A stretch of 64,000 nucleotides of DNA from Lithospermum erythrorhizon (lineage: Eukaryota > Streptophyta > Magnoliopsida > Boraginales > Boraginaceae). The notes under the pieces are model-generated. The model was not told the DNA's origin. It did no database searches and was given only the letters and a program-made list of their open reading frames with translations. How positions within the stretch are numbered: position 1 is the stretch's first letter; each line of letters begins with the position of its first letter. Below are positions 22,810 through 34,940 of this stretch, in pieces. The translations under genes and the position numbers were made by a program. Where the stretch lies: contig JADFUC010002096.1 in NCBI GenBank assembly GCA_019722365.1, positions 1 to 64,000 on the forward strand, written 5' to 3'.

Positions 22810-24418
22810 TTACACCTTTTTAGGCATCACATGGTCATCATCTATCACTGCCAGCCTTCGCTTAGCAACCTTGGACCTATAACACCACATTTCAAATGCC
22901 TCTGTTAAGTCTGGATACCGAATGTCTTTATCAGCTAACCATTCTGTCAAAACCTGAGCTTGATCATCAGATGGCAATGCAAGAATCATTGAAATTATGG
23001 CCGACTCTAATGACTGCCAGAGCTCAGCATCGACCTTGAGCACAAATTCATTCTCATCATAATTGGAAACTGCAGTGTCTACTAAAGGTTTTGAAGTCCT
23101 TATAAAAGGAAGCCAAACTTTCACCATGTAAAGGCGCTTCACATTGGGTAAAATAACTGTCCCATAACCAATCGCCTCAAGCACTTTCACCGTCACTTCA
23201 AGAACTTTTAATTTGGCCTCAATTTTTCCTAATTCTGGATTTTCCTTTTCAAAAACTTTTAAGATACCATGAGAAGCCTCTACCCAACTACACACAAAAT
23301 CTCTTATACTTTCCAACTTTACTAATATCATACAAGCCCATGATAAATCTGCTAAGAATGATAAAAATAGCTGAAGTTTTGCTGAATCCACAATTGCCTC
23401 CTCCAGATCACAAAGAAGGGATTCCAAATACTCCTTGAATCTCGTAAACAGAGAATTGATACATTTCACAACCTCTAATTTTATCTCCTCATCGGCTGTT
23501 ACCAAAGGAGCATCATCATCCTCAGTGAGCATGTAATCTAGCTGCTCTTGAGCTGAGGTCTTTAAGTCACTAACTGAAGAAGGGGGCGAAGAAGTCGCAA
23601 ATCTCATGGCTGACATAAAAAGTCTGACAACAACTGTGGAATTAACTGGCTGGAGACGAGCAACTACTCTCTCCACTGGTGATCCCAAGCGTGGTATGAT
23701 CTTCAAGATTTCTTCCTCCTCTGATTCTTCCCAAGGAACTGCTTCCATGTAATCAACACATGCAGATATTATCTGGGGGCATCCCAGGTCAATAGCTACA
23801 CGTAAGATGCTGAGAGCATTTCTAACACCATGACACAGTTCAGGAACTACAGTTTCAGATATATCATACAAGAGCCGAAGAACATTAACATGGTAGTCAA
23901 AGACACATTCTTCACAATAAACCTCCACACAGTTGCGAGAATCAAGGATCTGGAGTGTTGGCCAATGTTCTGACAATCGATCAGAAAAATACTTGCTCTT
24001 TCCAACAAGGACTTGAGAATGACAGTAAATCCACTCGTCACGCCCATCATTCGTTCTAATCCGTACAACAACATCACTCGACAATCGATCACCTATCCTC
24101 AGTGCCGGCTTGGATTCATTGTGCTGCAATGTATAAAATTATGGAATATGTTGGAAATTGATTCCAAGAAAGAGGGGCCACGAAGGTGTAGTAAATCTAA
24201 GCATGGAATTCAATAAATCTCTTTTTTCATATGCCAGAATAGTTGGATCAAGTAATATCATTATAGCACATTAGTTCATAGAAGAATTGATGATCACAAT
24301 AGTAAAAATGAAAACATGGATCAAAAGGAACGCCACAACTTCAGCACCCATCAGCCATTCAGGAATGCTGTCATACAAAACTTCTTAGGAAAGAAGGAAA
24401 ACTTACAGTTGGCTCCAT
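22810..24418 (-). CDS. BTB/POZ domain protein, At3g05675-like
   Basis: Coding exons 24418-24407 and 24123-22810, giving 441 residues, the same length I recall for Arabidopsis At3g05675. The first exon encodes only MEPT and ends ACT|GTAAGT; the second starts after TTGCAG, in phase 0. The downstream frame has no suitable ATG upstream of the domain: its first codon as an isolated ORF is TTG, so the spliced start is preferred. The BTB fold covers roughly residues 18-135 (GDRLSSDVVVRIR, IYCHSQVL..KSKYFSDRL, LRLLYDIS). A conserved block follows with PWEESEEEEI, SPVERVVARLQPV and TEDDDAPLVTADEEIKLEV, then a long helical C-terminus. In this family such proteins are thought to act as substrate adaptors for CUL3 ubiquitin ligases; partner and substrate are unknown. 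The reading frame is intact. Confidence 0.9.
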
Positions 24419-26130
24419 CTAAGGTTGAAAGCTAAATCATCTCATGTCTTGCACTTTGACCCTGCAAGTTGAGGAGTTTAAAAATAAAACTCGAAATACT
24501 ACCTTTTGAGCAAGTGATAAACAGAGAATAACGATTTTTTTACACTCCATTTCTTGATTATGACACTCCATTTCTTGATTACTAGTTGGAGTGTAAAAAT
24601 CATTGGCCTAGCGCCTAAACAAAATATGACAAAAAACGAAGGAAAGAACAGATTAAAAATAAACTAAGACATCATTGTGTATTTGTGTACATTCAATGTC
24701 CAATAAAGACCAATGACAAATAAGCTTTCAGATAGGTCATGAAGCCAACAACAGATTTTTGTTGACTGAACAACTAAGTGAGCTACATGAAAAATGGTGT
24801 CTTGAACAGGAAAGAATTATAATAAACCTTTTCAGAAGAAATGAGAATTATAAATGTCACCTGGATTTCTAAAACTTTCAGCAAAATTGACTAAGGCCTA
24901 CATGCTCCAGCATTGTTGAAATATAGAATCAACACCAATTGTAATCAAACATAACAAATAAAACATCTTAAGGAGCATGAAGGATCGTCTTAAATCCCTA
25001 GTTAGTTTTGGAATTTTAAAGAAAATGAACCCTAGCTACCAATCAATTACGGAGTAACAGATATAGTGTTGAATTGACAAGAATCCATAAATAGACAATT
25101 TCATAAATATAAATTGTATGAGCTTGGAGGAAGGACCTGTTGCCTCCACGGTTGTGGGATTCGAGGGGAGGGGAGGGGAGGGGGAGTTTATGTCGAACTG
25201 TCGATGAACTGGTTAGTACGGTCATGTTTGGGTAGCAATTATACTACTACCTCCATCCCTAATAATTATTGTTATTGTTCGGTGCCCGTCGAGTCGGTGT
25301 CTAAAACAAGAGTGTTAAATATTGAATGCTTTGGGTTTCACGTTACGTGTGGTGTTAATGAGGTTTAGGCTACGTAATGAAGTCAACGTTGTATTGAACT
25401 AGTTAAAGAGCAAAAACTCTAATCCCCATTAATTATTAAAAGGCACATGCCGCGTTACTTCTTTAGGCGTGGTATCTCAAGGCATGGACCTCGAGGCCGT
25501 TAATGTAATGGTTTTCACACTTTGAAGTGTTGTTATTGGACGGAAAACCGAAAACCGTTCTAATTCACAGTTCGAAATATACCATCCCATTTACCCCGTC
25601 TCTGGTAAAGATAATCCGACAATGGGTATAATTTTATATTCGATACCCAAAAATTATCCAGATGGGTTGGACATTTTTAATTAAAACTTGTACAAACATA
25701 GGGTAAAAGTTTAGTATAAAAGGCAAAACTAAAGAAACCATACCTCGTCTTTTATTCACCCAGTAGGACTTTGACTTCTTCATCTCATTTCTCTCTCCAC
25801 TTATTGATTTTGATGTCGATTCATGCACACTTAGCTATAGTGTGGAAAATGCAACAGCCACGGGATTCGTTGAGGTGTCGTATAATATTTACATATATGT
25901 AATTTGAGTGTAATATCATTATGAAATATGTAATAGTAAAAAATAAGAAAGAAATTGATAAAAACATCACTTAAGAATTGTATCATTCATTATGCAAATC
26001 ACCCAAATACAAAATATCGATAGATCTTCCATATACATATTGATTAAAACATCATTAACAGTTGTATCACCTATGTACAAAATCATGGCTAAAGAGCGAT
26101 ATGAGTAAATATTTAATTATGTGATGATTT
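24419..26130. other. 5' flank of the BTB gene and AT-rich intergenic DNA
   Basis: No gene recognised. ACCTTAG just before the BTB ATG could be an acceptor of a 5' UTR intron. A short inverted pair around 24535-24595 (ACACTCCATTTCTTGATTA repeated, then TACTAGTTGGAGTGTAAAAA) looks like a small foldback or MITE scar. Confidence 0.4.
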
Positions 26131-26139
26131 TAGTCCAAC

Positions 26140-26935
26140 ATTCTTCTAGCATTGCCCACTTGCAAGACGTTTTCTACTAGCTTTTTGTTCATCCATGTAT
26201 TTGAGAACTTCACGATATCCACGTATTTTGAAAAACTATAAAAACAATATTAAATCAATATGTATCATCAGAATATATTATTGTTACAATGAAAATGCAT
26301 ATTTCATAAGTTACAACCAATTTCTTGTGTCTAATTCATTTCCATGTTTTATTCGTGATCGTCTCTTCTTGGTCATTTGCAAGTGATTCTGTATTCCTTG
26401 CTGGTCGAATAAATTTTAAAAACTCAGAAAATTAATTTATTGTAAATGGCATGAATTAATTGGTGGTATTGATAAATGATAATGCTAGACTACCTCTATG
26501 AGATCATCCATAAACCAATTCAGTTCTTTGATAACTGGTTATTATCATATAATAAAGCTCCTCAAATATTAGTCATTTTAAGCGATTAATAATATATGTG
26601 TGATTTGAAATAGAATAGAGAAAAATTACCTTTCATCTTTTTGTTTCTTCAAAACACGTGAAAACAACTTTTGAAAAATTTCTACTATTGATTGCCACAA
26701 CAGATTTCCAATCTGGACTAATAACTTGCATTCTAAAATCCTATAAAGTAAAATATTACTCCAATTATTTTTTTACAATAATGAGTTATATGAGGAAGTG
26801 TAAAAATAATAAACGATCAACAATCCACTTAATTTTTTCCTCACAGGGTTGTTTTAATATATTTTTGTTTCAAAGCGTTTCGTTGCTCAAGCTTGATCCG
26901 TCGATTGCGAAGTTGGGTGCTAAAGCCTTGACCTA
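26140..26935 (-). pseudogene. Multi-exon coding remnant on the minus strand, unrecognised
   Basis: Several short protein-like pieces lie in minus-strand order: QGFSTQLRNRRIKLEQRNAL (26930-26835), RMQVISPDWKSVVAINSRNF plus SKVVFTCFEETK (26740-26640), VIKELNWFMDDLIE ending GAG|GTAG (about 26540-26490), HLQMTKKRRSRIKHGNELDT (26395-26325) and RGYREVLKYMDEQKASRKRL ending at TAG (26240-26150). Some edges look like GT-AG sites. The basic C-terminus would suit a nucleic-acid-binding protein. I do not recognise the family, and phases across all joins were not proved. Confidence 0.3.
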
Positions 26936-26962
26936 AAAAATATTTAAGGTGATAGTTAGAAC

Positions 26963-27048
26963 ATGTACCTTAGTCAATGAATTTATAGAAACTTGATAAT
27001 TGTAAATGTACCTTAGTCAATGAATTTATAGAAACTTGATAATTGTAA
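26963..27048. repeat. Perfect 43-bp tandem duplication
   Basis: ATGTACCTTAGTCAATGAAT followed by TTATAGAAACTTGATAATTGTAA occurs twice head to tail with no visible difference. It lies in non-coding AT-rich DNA and is probably recent. Confidence 0.85.
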
Positions 27049-27599
27049 ATTAATTTAATTTATCACTAAGAACGTTATAGTAGTGATGAAGTTGGTGATA
27101 GTAATACTTAACATGGCAAACATTTTTAGTGAATGCCATTACCTTTTTCTAATTTGTCATCCTTTAACAATATTTTGATAGTATGTGCAAGCACCTCTAC
27201 GATACGGACACATATAATTGGAGTGTTAATTTTGAATAATTTAAATTTTACTCAATTAAAATAATGATTAGCTTTGCTTTAAGTGACATTTCAATTAATT
27301 TTTTGAGAATAAATTTAATTTTCTCCAATATTTTGATAATGAAGTGACATTTTTTCGAGGCTTGGTCACTTACTATGATATTAATAATTTAATCACTTAA
27401 AATTTCATATCAACATTTTAAACTATCTTAATATTCGTATCAACATTAAAATTAATTGTAATAATTTAGATTGAAACATGAATATGACGTTTCACAATAA
27501 TGAACTCATATTATCATTATACTACACTCCATTAGTATTTTCATTTAAGATGAGATATTTCATAAGTTTTGTAGCAGTAATTGGAGTTTATGATGTTTT

Positions 27600-29735
27600 T
27601 GTTAGACCCCGACAATTCACTTAAATTTCTTACGACATGAGCGTTAAAGTTCTTTTTGACGCTGTATGTAAGCGGTAGTGTGACGTTTAACATTTATTTT
27701 GACATTAATTGGTTAAAAAACAAACAAAATATATAGGTGTACTAGTGACATTAATGCATTTGAAGTTTATGACTAATAGACATTCGCATTTTACATTCTG
27801 AAAATTGCAAAGCTTGTTTTTGTCGTATAGAATGTCAGGTAGACGTAATATTAAAACTGCTAAGCTTGGCAAATTCATTGCGTGGATGTTGGTCCTTCAA
27901 ATCCTCGATTAATAAGATTTATTTTGACATTTTGTTAATTGGTTTGGTTTGTTAATATATCTACTACACCTAATATATATTTTCTATCTCGTTGTTTAAT
28001 AGAAATACGAAAGTTTGCTAAGATTGATGACAAGTAACATGTAGCCGTTCCATGTCAATTTAATTATAATATTAGTTGGGGGTAGAGGTTAAGTTTATGT
28101 TCGAGTTGTGTTGTTAAATCCGAGGGCGAAGCCCAGTCCGAAAACGAGCGAGACACTTACCTTAATCTAGAAATATCTTCCACTAACTCCACCCTAATGT
28201 CATTTTTTCATCATTATCAAAATGCACTAACACCTCCCTTAACTTCCCCCAAGGTGAACTCCCCACAAAATCCCCAATCTTGATTTTTCATTTTTCTTGG
28301 AATCTTGTTTTGAGAATTCACTCCATAGTCTTGTTTTTCATCTGATCATCTAAGGTATGATTTTTTATCTTCAAATCTTGGCGTTTTGAGCTATAGTTGA
28401 CCATTTGTATGAGTTTGACTTTTGTTGACTTTTTGTGATTTGGGATTTTTAGACTTTTAAAATGGTAGAATGTTAGCTTGAATATTGGCAGGTAGGGGTG
28501 ATTATGGTTGATTTTGAGTGGTTGATATGTGTGGAAGTTTATAATTGACTTTAGTTGACTTTTTTTCAAAATCAAACTTTAGTTTCAAAGTATGTTAATA
28601 CGAGGACTTTACAATGGAGATGTTTTGGAGTCGTGGATTGTGACTTTGTGTGATTGGTAGAGATTATGAAATTTAGATTGGGTAAGTGAGTAGTATTTGG
28701 GGTTTTTGAAATTTAGGTGGTTAATGATGGATATATTGGTTTTAGAAAAGGACTGATTTTTTAGGGTTGAATAGAAGTTTTTAAAGGTGGTAGTGTTTGG
28801 AGGAGTGATGGTCGGTGGGTTGGGAAGTAGCGATGCTCGAATTATGTCGTTTTATTAGTTGGTTTAACTGCGTGTAGTAATCTTTCACCTTAGAGATTTA
28901 TAATTGGTAACTAAAATGGTTGTTAAGTTGGATGAATAACTAAATAGAAATTATTAATATTATAGTAAGGTGGTGTTTTGAGGTGATGTTGAGTCATATT
29001 AGGAAGAGTTGTATATGAGTTGATGGTGTTTGTTGAGTTTTATTATCGGTATTTTTTTGCTTACATTACCTGGAATTTACGATTCGGTGATAGCTTATGT
29101 GAAGCGGGCATAGAGAACTCTCCACGGGTTGAGGAGTTTATTATATGTGCATTAGTTGTAGAAATCCGGACATATATTGAGTTGTTGAGTTGATAAATTT
29201 GTTGAGTTGATAAGAGTTGTTGAGTTGTTGTGTTGATAAGTTGTTGAGTTGATTGTGTTCTTTGAGTTGGTTAATTGTTGAGTTGATTGTGTTCTTTGAG
29301 GATTGGTTAGTTGTTGAGTTGTGATTAATGGAGTCATTGTTAGTTGATAGAGTTGGGTCAGTGATTGTTGGTATTAAATTCTTTCTTGAAATGTCGTATG
29401 TTGGCTTGTTGATTTGCCATCATCTTTAGAATGTTACGCTTCAGCTGACGAATTTATAGAACATAAATTAATTAATGGGAAATTACTGTGACTTCGTATT
29501 AAGATCTTAAGTTGAATAATATTCCTTGGCCACTACTTATCTCGGTAATGCAATATACGTATGCTTTAGCTACACTATTGTGTGATTGGAGATTTAATTT
29601 CATTCTTGAGATATATATTCACTAACGACTTACACTTTTTATTCGCTATGGGGGCAATTTACCGTTTGCTAGGTGTGAGGAAAAGGGTGTTGGGCGTGTT
29701 GCCAAAGTGAGTTTGTCGCGGGGTAGCCCGTGACA
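27600..29735 (+). mobile_element. Solo-LTR-like block next to the OTU remnant
   Basis: No ORFs. Its right edge reads GGGGTAGCCCGTGACA, the sort of GGG..TGACA end seen on Ty3-type plant LTRs, and a possible left edge TGTTAGACCCCGACAA lies near 27599. Inside, a T-rich stretch with repeated TTTTGTTGACTTTTTG words (28400-28570) resembles one in 57090-57260 of the other LTR-like block. The OTU coding remnant starts right after the right edge. There is no second copy in the window, hence 'solo'. The left boundary is uncertain. Confidence 0.4.
29178..29345. repeat. GTTGAGTTGAT minisatellite
   Basis: About twelve imperfect copies of (T)TGTTGAGTTGAT, including a longer duplicated unit TTGTTGAGTTGATTGTGTTC TTTGAG, lie within the LTR-like block. 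Imperfect spacing suggests slippage. Confidence 0.75.
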
Positions 29736-29736
29736 T

Positions 29737-30590
29737 TTCAAAAACTGACACTCACGGGTAGTCCGTCGTCCCCTGGGACACCGAATACACAATCATCACT
29801 AACCCGAATGTCCCCCTCTCCCATGAGATTGCGTAAAGCGCCCTATCGCGGACCATTACCACTACAAGGTTCTATTTATGCCGACCAATTCCCTCCGTAT
29901 ATGCTCCCTTATATTGAAAATTTTACCAATGTACGTGGAGATGGTAACTAGCGGCTTTAAGAAGCGTTAGTGAATTCTGGGAATGATGATGAATGGCTCC
30001 GGGTTAGGAGCCGATCTTGCGCAGACCTCACATGCGACCACAACTGCGAGTGGATCTTGGGGGCTTATTCAATGTTGGCGACCCCTTGTTCTGGAACTAT
30101 CTATAAAACTCTCGGGCCCGGCTCCACCATAGATAAAATGGATGACATTGCCGAGATGTGGACACGTCGTGAAAGCTGCAGCATCTGATGTCGTATTTGG
30201 GCATTTATTGACGTTGGGGAACAGCTTGTCTTCCGACTATCTTGTATCAAGGGACATGTGAGCACTTGGTTTTAGGAAATGTTGATGGAGGGAATCATTT
30301 TATATTGGCAAGATCATATCTCTCTCAAATTATGAATCACTTCGTTTATATATTGTATACTAATTTGTCAAATTTTAATTGTAGCTACACATGATCAACA
30401 TTGATCATCATATCCCTCCGATAGCGTTGTATTGGAAAAATGGGCCGAGATGCGCCCCATTTCGAGGTTTAGAAATTCAATGAAAGAATCCAACTTATTA
30501 GCCTTACCGAGGCGGATGAACAGCGCCCGTCGCCCGGAGGAGGTATCAAGTTGCCGAACAATGCGTTTAGCCATTCTCATTATTTAATTC
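29737..30590 (+). pseudogene. OTU-type cysteine protease remnant from a MULE-like transposon
   Basis: An open frame from 29739 reads through YADQFPPYMLPYIENF and TNVRGDGN; after a one-base shift it continues CGFKA, then EWLRVRS. 'GDGNCG(F/Y)RA' with the catalytic Cys is the hallmark of OTU domains found in plant MULE-type transposon proteins, and the preceding P-Y-I-x-x-x-x-N-V is also typical. Later pieces, in shifted frames, are MTLPEMW (about 30138), NVDGGNHFILA (about 30280, containing the catalytic-His block N-H-F) and PPIALYW (about 30415). No transposase catalytic core is seen upstream; the LTR-like block sits there instead. In this family the OTU part is thought to be a deubiquitinase-like module; this copy is broken. 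Confidence 0.6.
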
Positions 30591-30865
30591 ATTCTTGTAT
30601 GTAATTAATTAGTTAATTTCTTCTTATGTAATTGCTATTTAATTCATTCTTATGTAATTAATGAAATTATTTATTTCATTTTTTATGTAATTAATTATTT
30701 ATTTCATTTTTATGTAATTAGTTATTTATTTCATTCTTATGTAATAAACTATTTAATTCATTCTTATGTAATAAATTATTTAATATTTCTTATGTAATTA
30801 ATTATTTAAGTCATTCTTATGTAATTAATTATTTAATTAATTTTTATATATTCATTCTTATGAAT
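30586..30865. repeat. AT-rich 27-30 bp tandem array, locus 1
   Basis: About nine copies of (TTAATTCATT)CTTATGTAATTAATTATT with small changes. A very similar array is at 54468-54725, 24 kb away, next to a second transposon coding remnant. The shared unit suggests that both transposons belong to related families. Confidence 0.8.
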
Positions 30866-30869
30866 TTGC

Positions 30870-31130
30870 ATTGTTGTATTTCATACAAAGCAAAACAAGC
30901 TAATACCATGCTTATTATAGAACAAACATATATAAAATTAAGCTTATTGTGTAATAAGCATGACACTAAATTGATTACATATAAACAAACAAGCTAATAC
31001 TGTGCTTGATATCGAACAAAAGCGAATTAAACTTCATTTGGTTATAAGCCTTCAAGAAATTAAACTTGTTGTCTCTAGCAATACGATAATTCCCATATAT
31101 GCTTATAAACTTGGCTTACCGTGAGCCGCT
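30870..31130. repeat. Dispersed subterminal-type repeats near the OTU remnant
   Basis: Words such as ACAAACAAGCTAATA, AACAAAAGCGAATTAAA and ATTAAGCTTATTGTG recur here. They are variants, in inverse orientation, of the AATTCGCTTGTT...CAAACATGG words spread through 52900-63700. Confidence 0.4.
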
Positions 31131-31284
31131 TATGTCTTGAGAAGGGGCAAAATAGTCATTTGATATTGGCGAGAGTTATTGTTTCGGTGTGTGTGTGTTG
31201 CCCCAAAAGAAACCAAAACAATCAACTTAAATCTTGTCATAAGTAAGTGAAGTTTTGAATACTTGAGTGTTTGTGAATTTTTAC

Positions 31285-31475
31285 TTTAGATTAATTGAAC
31301 TAAATTGTCGATTTGAGACCTCCTATTACCTTCCTTCACCCATCTTTTCCACTTGGATGCATTTCCGTCTGTGAATTTCACCTTGGAAGGGAATTTGGCT
31401 TTCAACGGTGATCTCTTCTTCACAATTTTAGGAGCTCTTTTATCAAATCATCTTGCAAGTTTCTTCTGCTTAGCT
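31285..31475 (-). pseudogene. C-terminal coding fragment, unrecognised
   Basis: Minus-strand frame reading KRAPKIVKKRSPLKAKFPSK, then VKFTDGNASKWKRWVKEGNR, then RSQIDNLVQLI and a stop at about 31290. An upstream in-frame TGA (KKLAR-stop-FDKRAP) breaks it. The Lys/Arg-rich sequence looks protein-like and may belong to the neighbouring transposon; there is no recognised domain. Confidence 0.3.
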
Positions 31476-32429
31476 AATCTTTAATTGACCCAGGAAATAT
31501 GAATTCATTTTGTGCTATGGGAATTCTTGATTGTGGATTTGAATGTATTGGATTGAAAAGCACTCCAAGTGTTTGAATAAATTTCTGTTGTTAGAGCAGG
31601 GAGCGATGAGAAGGGAAATACAAAGCTCAAAGTTATTAATCTTCTAATATTATTTTTTATTTTTATTTTAAATTTGAGGTGATACGTTTATGTATGAGTT
31701 TAAAAGGTTTGGTGGTGGGGGGTGTGATTGAAGTATTGGGGGGTAGGAGATTGGTGTACGGAAGATGAGGGTAGGGGCAGTGCCTGTATTCACACTCCAA
31801 ATAGTGTCAAAAATTATGGTGAAATGACTATTTTAACCCCCCTATTTGTAAGTGTAATGTTTGAGAAAGTTTCATTTAAGGGCAAAATAATCATTTTGAC
31901 ATTTAACTGATACATTGCTTGCTTTTAGTCCCACTCGGGGAGGGGGTTGTTTATTTTAATTTAATTTTTTTGTTAATGAAATTCAAAATCATTTTTTTTA
32001 AAGTTTAGATTTTAAAAAATTACAAAACAACTATGTTTTAAAAAACGTTTCTTCATAAGAATTTATTTATAGAATAATTACAGAATAATCCCATTTAAAA
32101 TGGCTTAACAGTCAAATTAACGATCAACTTGACGAAATGGTCAAAATGATAGTCTTTTGAAGGTTTAATGGGTGGGATAAAAAAGTGTTACACAATGAAT
32201 AGAATACACAGAAAGAAAATAGTTTAATGAGCGACATTGTTTTTCGCTTACTAAAATTATGACCAGAAAACAATGATAAGCTATAGTCGCGGAAAACGGG
32301 CAGGTCGGCCCCGTAACATGTTCGGCGGGCCTAGAGCCGTTAGTGCTTGAGCGGGCAGGCCGGTCCGTTAAGGAATATCTTGGGCTATTCGGTTTGAGGC
32401 CCATCCCCAGCCAGGGCGGCGTGATGCCG

Positions 32430-32690
32430 TTGAACGCCGCGGTACCACATTTTACATTATTACAAACGGTATCTGGATTTAAAGTAAGCAATGCATTGTC
32501 ATGCTGAATATATAGCAATTTCACAGCATACGGTACCCCGTTTGGACATTCGCAGTACTGCATACAAGAATCAACTGACTATTTTTATGAATTTGTATGA
32601 TCAACTTCGAGTACCGTTTAGATGAAAGCGGTACCACGTTTGAATATAACGTGATACCGTTTCATCTAAGCGGTACCCGTCTTACGACCT
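32430..32690. repeat. GGTACC-centred subterminal repeats, left cluster
   Basis: Copies at about 32440 (CGCGGTACCACATTT), 32531 (CGGTACCCCGTTT), 32628 (GCGGTACCACGTTT), 32653 (TGATACCGTTTCAT) and 32669 (GCGGTACCCGTC). The core is palindromic, and the flanking AAGC and CGTTT give an orientation. Spacing is irregular. They are followed by CTATAAAAGG at 32734, a candidate transposase TATA box. Confidence 0.6.
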
Positions 32691-33049
32691 ACAATACCAT
32701 CAACTTCATTTCTCAAAACTCAAATGAAGAGGTCTATAAAAGGGGAGCAAACGCCTCCGCCATTCATGACTCACAATCATTCTTAAACGATATCAAAGAA
32801 ATAAGAATCACTTTCGAAGCAATTACAGTATTCATTACTTGTGGTTTTTGGGCTTGTTATTTAGTTACAATCAGTGAATCAACAATCTTACGCACTGTCG
32901 ACTACGATGCGGTGTGCTTATATCTTTTTATAAATTTTGATATTTGTTCTTCTTAATTAATGGCATCAAAATATAACCTTGGTAAAAAGTAATTCCAAAA
33001 AGTGAGTAAGTGCTTCAAGTATGTAATGATTTTTTGTTAATTTAGAGGA

Positions 33050-34940
33050 TGATAATGTCATTATGGATAGAACTACCCATTATTAACTCGATCACAGTGC
33101 TACGGATACTACTATTGAGAGGAAAAAGCGCATGGATTTGCGGAAATATTTTCATGGGGGCAGGAAAACAAAAGCGGCAACTTGTTTAAGAGGTGAGTGC
33201 TACATCATGGAAAGCGGGTGGGGGTAAAGGGGAACCCGGTCATCTTGCTAGACACTTAAGTGGTCTTAGGAATACTAAAGATAGTAGTGGGGAGGGTGGT
33301 ATACAAGGGAGCTATTAGATACTTGAGCCGGCCAAAAGCTGTTTTTAGTATTTTGGCTTTAACATTAAAACTATGAAATTTATGTCACGTAGTTCAACCT
33401 TTTAATCATTGTGATGGATAGAACTTCACTAAATGGATTCAAAATGTCGTTAATCCCGAACAATAAAATTATCCTCGGTCTACTATGCTAAATATTTCCA
33501 AAAGTGAAAAGATATTCTAAGGGTAAAACTCATATGGTGCCTTATAAAATAAATGTTTGACTAAGTGATAGTAGTGTCTTTTTGAGTTTGGAAATATAAT
33601 GTGTGTAACATGCCAATTGGATTGATCGTGATTGGGTACCTTTAGAGAGAATTATATATTTTTAGATTCGGTGCTCACATAACAATATTCAAATTTCGGG
33701 CCTCACGGCGCATGTGCCAATGATTACAAATGTTTGAAAATAGGATTTACTTCAATTTCATTTGATAATCCTCTAATAGCATTATCCAATTGAGATTAAA
33801 GGTACTATTCCATTCAGTTTAGTGAACTTTTCATCCATTAGATGTTTGTATGCGTCGTTCAATTAGTTGCTAAAGATGGAATAGCGTTGTTTGGGATGAG
33901 TTTGTTTACCAATTTGTAAGGCCGTTAATTTTTGTTGGTAATGGCGGGGTTAGAAAGACATGAATACTTAAAGGGTAGTTGAGGCTTGGGAAAAGAAGTT
34001 TAAAAAATTAATTTTTAGTTGTGATACTAGGTGGAACTTAGGCTTCAGATCCTACTAGTTCGTGCATATATATATAAGGATGAAATTACAATATTTTTAT
34101 GAGATGCATTGTACCATTGGTGAATATTGTCCCCCACTCTAATATAATATAATAAATTGGAAATAATTGTTACATGAATTGTAAGTTTCTTGGAGCCATT
34201 TAAAAGATTATCTAAAAGTTTTCAGCTTATTGTAAGACGAAATATTCATCTTGATTTGGAGATATTGTCGTTAATCTTTCCATTCATATGGAAGCTAAAC
34301 ATAGAATGGTATGTTGCTAAGAATGCTTAGGACAGAATATGGAAGACAAGTTTTTAAAATATTTTCATCCTATCCATAAATATGCAATTGGTATAATCTT
34401 GGATACTAGCAGCTAAATTGAGTGTTTTGTTTACATATTGAGAATCCTATTACTTGAAGCATTAGTATCAGCACAATCCCGAACAAGAGGTTTGATGTTT
34501 AAAAAGCTAGAAGAGATGGAATTTGAAGGCATTACACTTGTCCATAACATGGCAATATCAAATCAGATATGGACTTGAGGTAAGGCGCTTCCCAGTAATT
34601 GGAACAAAGTTTTAATGTGCCTCGCAGTGGGAGTTAGGAATACGAAGTCAACATGATCACCCCTAAGGAATGCTTTACAATTATTAGGTAACACTAATCC
34701 AATAAAATACAAGAAATAATGAGTTAACTCAATATTTAACTACTAACTTTGAATTGAGTCAATATAATGGTAATAAATCAGCACTTTGATATATTAAAGT
34801 GGTGAAGGCGGTAAGGAGGCATTGTTTCGTTATTGTCTAAGATGACAAAATAAATATTTTCTATACCTATGTCCACAATAGCTAGTGAATCCGCATTTAG
34901 CATGAGAAGCTCCAATGTCGCTCCAGACGGCCAAGACTTA
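33050..34940 (+). pseudogene. hAT transposase remnant
   Basis: Read across shifting frames, hAT landmarks occur in the expected order: a BED-finger-like C...GHLARHL (33200-33260); FTKWIQNVVNP with PRSTM (33425-33490); CHWIDRDWVPLERII-like (33605-33650); a SISFDN-like catalytic-domain block (33750-33775); CDTRWN (about 34021-34040), the strongly conserved 'DxxTRWNSTY' site; and STIASESAFSM (34864-34900), the C-terminal dimerisation motif. Stops and frameshifts are frequent, so it is inactive as printed. Intact transposases of this kind cut the element out and reinsert it with 8-bp duplications. Confidence 0.7.

Noticed and set aside
24127..24129. Start of the BTB protein at the first codon of the long frame
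   Set aside because: That codon is TTG, not ATG, and it overlaps the splice acceptor TTGCAG. The upstream ATG exon (MEPT) in phase gives the family's usual length.
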